Part shown: positions 63,439 to 64,000 of the stretch, one piece after another | How the letters are laid out: each line of letters begins with the position of its first letter | Numbering within the stretch: the stretch's first letter is position 1 | NCBI RefSeq assembly: GCF_900111405.1 | Contig: NZ_FOHJ01000004.1 | Coordinates: forward strand, 124,001-188,000 | DNA from: Salinibacillus kushneri | GTDB taxonomy: Bacteria; Bacillota; Bacilli; Bacillales; Alkalibacillaceae | Reading direction: 5' to 3' | Length of the DNA stretch: 64,000 nucleotides | Notes under the pieces: model-generated | What the model was told of the DNA's origin: nothing | Seen by the model: the letters and a program-made list of their open reading frames with translations, nothing else | The model's database searches: none | Position numbers and translations under genes: made by a program

Positions 63439-64000
63439 ATGAAGAAAAGTCTGTTATTTATTGGTTTAACCTTGGCTGTTCTGTTATTATCTGCTTGCGG
63501 TACAAATAATAATGAAAATGAATCTAGTGATCAAAACTCTGATGATGAAAAGCAGGATGTATTTACAATTGGCGTAATTCCGGCCCAAACAGAAGGACAG
63601 ATGGAAGGAGCTATGAATAAATTACAAACTGTACTTTCAGAGGATTTAGATCGAGAGGTTAAGGTTGATGTCTATCCTGATTATAACGGCGTAGTAGAGG
63701 CGTTAAATTATGATCAGATTGATATGGCATATCTTGGACCGCTTACATATGTCATAGCTCATGCTAACAGTGGAGCAAAAGCCATTGTTACTCAGCTAAT
63801 TGATGGTGAGCCTTTTTATCATTCATACATTATTACACATAAAGATAATCCTTGGGATTCTTTGGATAGCTTATTGGAAAAACCTCAGGAAATTGATTTT
63901 GCCTTTGGTGATCAAAGTTCAACCTCGGGCTCCTTAATTCCTAGTATTGAACTGCAGGAACAGGGAGTTTATGTTGATGAAAATGAGCATGAGTTTAATT
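63439..64000 (+). CDS. PhnD-type phosphate/phosphonate ABC transporter substrate-binding lipoprotein, 3' truncated by window edge
   Basis: From ATG 63439 (GGGAGTG upstream) the frame is open to the window end, 187 residues seen. A lipobox (LLSAC, Cys at residue 20) is followed by an acidic linker (NNNENESSDQNSDDEKQ) and a PhnD fold: FTIGVIPAQTEGQMEGAMNK, VDVYPDYNGVVEALNYDQID, MAYLGPLTYVIA. PhnD-type proteins bind phosphonates, phosphite or similar oxyanions. Its place behind selD invites the idea of selenium oxyanion uptake, but that is speculation and the transporter genes lie outside the window. Confidence 0.85.
   Translation, partial: MKKSLLFIGLTLAVLLLSACGTNNNENESSDQNSDDEKQDVFTIGVIPAQTEGQMEGAMNKLQTVLSEDLDREVKVDVYPDYNGVVEALNYDQIDMAYLGPLTYVIAHANSGAKAIVTQLIDGEPFYHSYIITHKDNPWDSLDSLLEKPQEIDFAFGDQSSTSGSLIPSIELQEQGVYVDENEHEFN

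Overview
The window is an AT-rich, low-GC Firmicutes chromosome segment, most consistent with the family Bacillaceae (an Oceanobacillus/Virgibacillus-like organism). The evidence is ClpE with CtsR operators, ywr-type and Yla/Ykv-type small proteins, a THI-element thiamine operon in Bacillus gene order, cre boxes, strong GGAGG ribosome-binding sites, frequent TTG/GTG starts and intrinsic terminators after most operons. The genus assignment is inference. No tRNA, rRNA, CRISPR array or prophage was seen.

Layout. 1-6.1 kb: the 3' end of a ComB-like phosphatase, an enoyl-CoA hydratase/isomerase and a complete branched-chain-amino-acid-type ABC transporter (livHMGF plus binding lipoprotein), with a cre box in front of livH. 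6.2-17 kb: housekeeping and accessory singletons (DUF4256, histidine phosphatase, GNAT, GT8 glycosyltransferase, short metallophosphatase, type II NADH dehydrogenase, a glutamine-rich gene broken by an amber codon, a double gamma-glutamylcyclotransferase, a VOC dioxygenase, a UGA-interrupted redox lipoprotein, a DPBB/DUF3889 protein, a TRIC channel). 17-25.6 kb: clpE with a CtsR-controlled promoter, membrane proteins, a CYP152-like peroxygenase, and a LytTR regulator in front of a CoA transferase. 25.7-34.7 kb: a peptide island with an Lrp/AsnC regulator divergent from a five-gene peptide ABC transporter, gamma-glutamyltransferase and a paired chromate-type transporter (the ywrC-ywrD-ywrBA theme). 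34.8-46.6 kb: TolB-like propeller, lactate monooxygenase/oxidase, acyl-CoA synthetase, Ddl, hydrolase, EutH, small proteins and a frameshifted gene. 46.8-52.3 kb: an intramembrane-sensing two-component system and an FtsX-type ABC exporter, separated by a GC-rich intergenic repeat and a direct-repeat operator. 52.7 kb: an orphan tyrosine recombinase. 53.5-58.2 kb: TPP riboswitch then tenA-tenI-thiO-thiS-thiG-thiF. 59-61.6 kb: ECF-like sigma factor, DUF4179 anti-sigma and a lipoprotein. 62-64 kb: selD, a 279-bp element with terminal inverted repeats, and the start of a PhnD-type binding lipoprotein.

The most interesting result is that two genes 47 kb apart are each interrupted by one in-frame UGA exactly where a catalytic cysteine belongs: selD (selenophosphate synthetase, codon 18) and a thioredoxin/peroxiredoxin-like lipoprotein (codon 55, TxxU and UxxC motif). 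Each UGA is followed, at the spacing expected of a bacterial SECIS, by a strong hairpin with G (or GG) at the start of the loop. I read both as selenoproteins, meaning the organism should encode SelA, SelB and tRNA-Sec elsewhere. Three other interruptions (amber in the glutamine-rich gene, ochre in eutH, frameshift at about 44.77 kb) do not fit selenocysteine and look like decay, mutation or sequence error.
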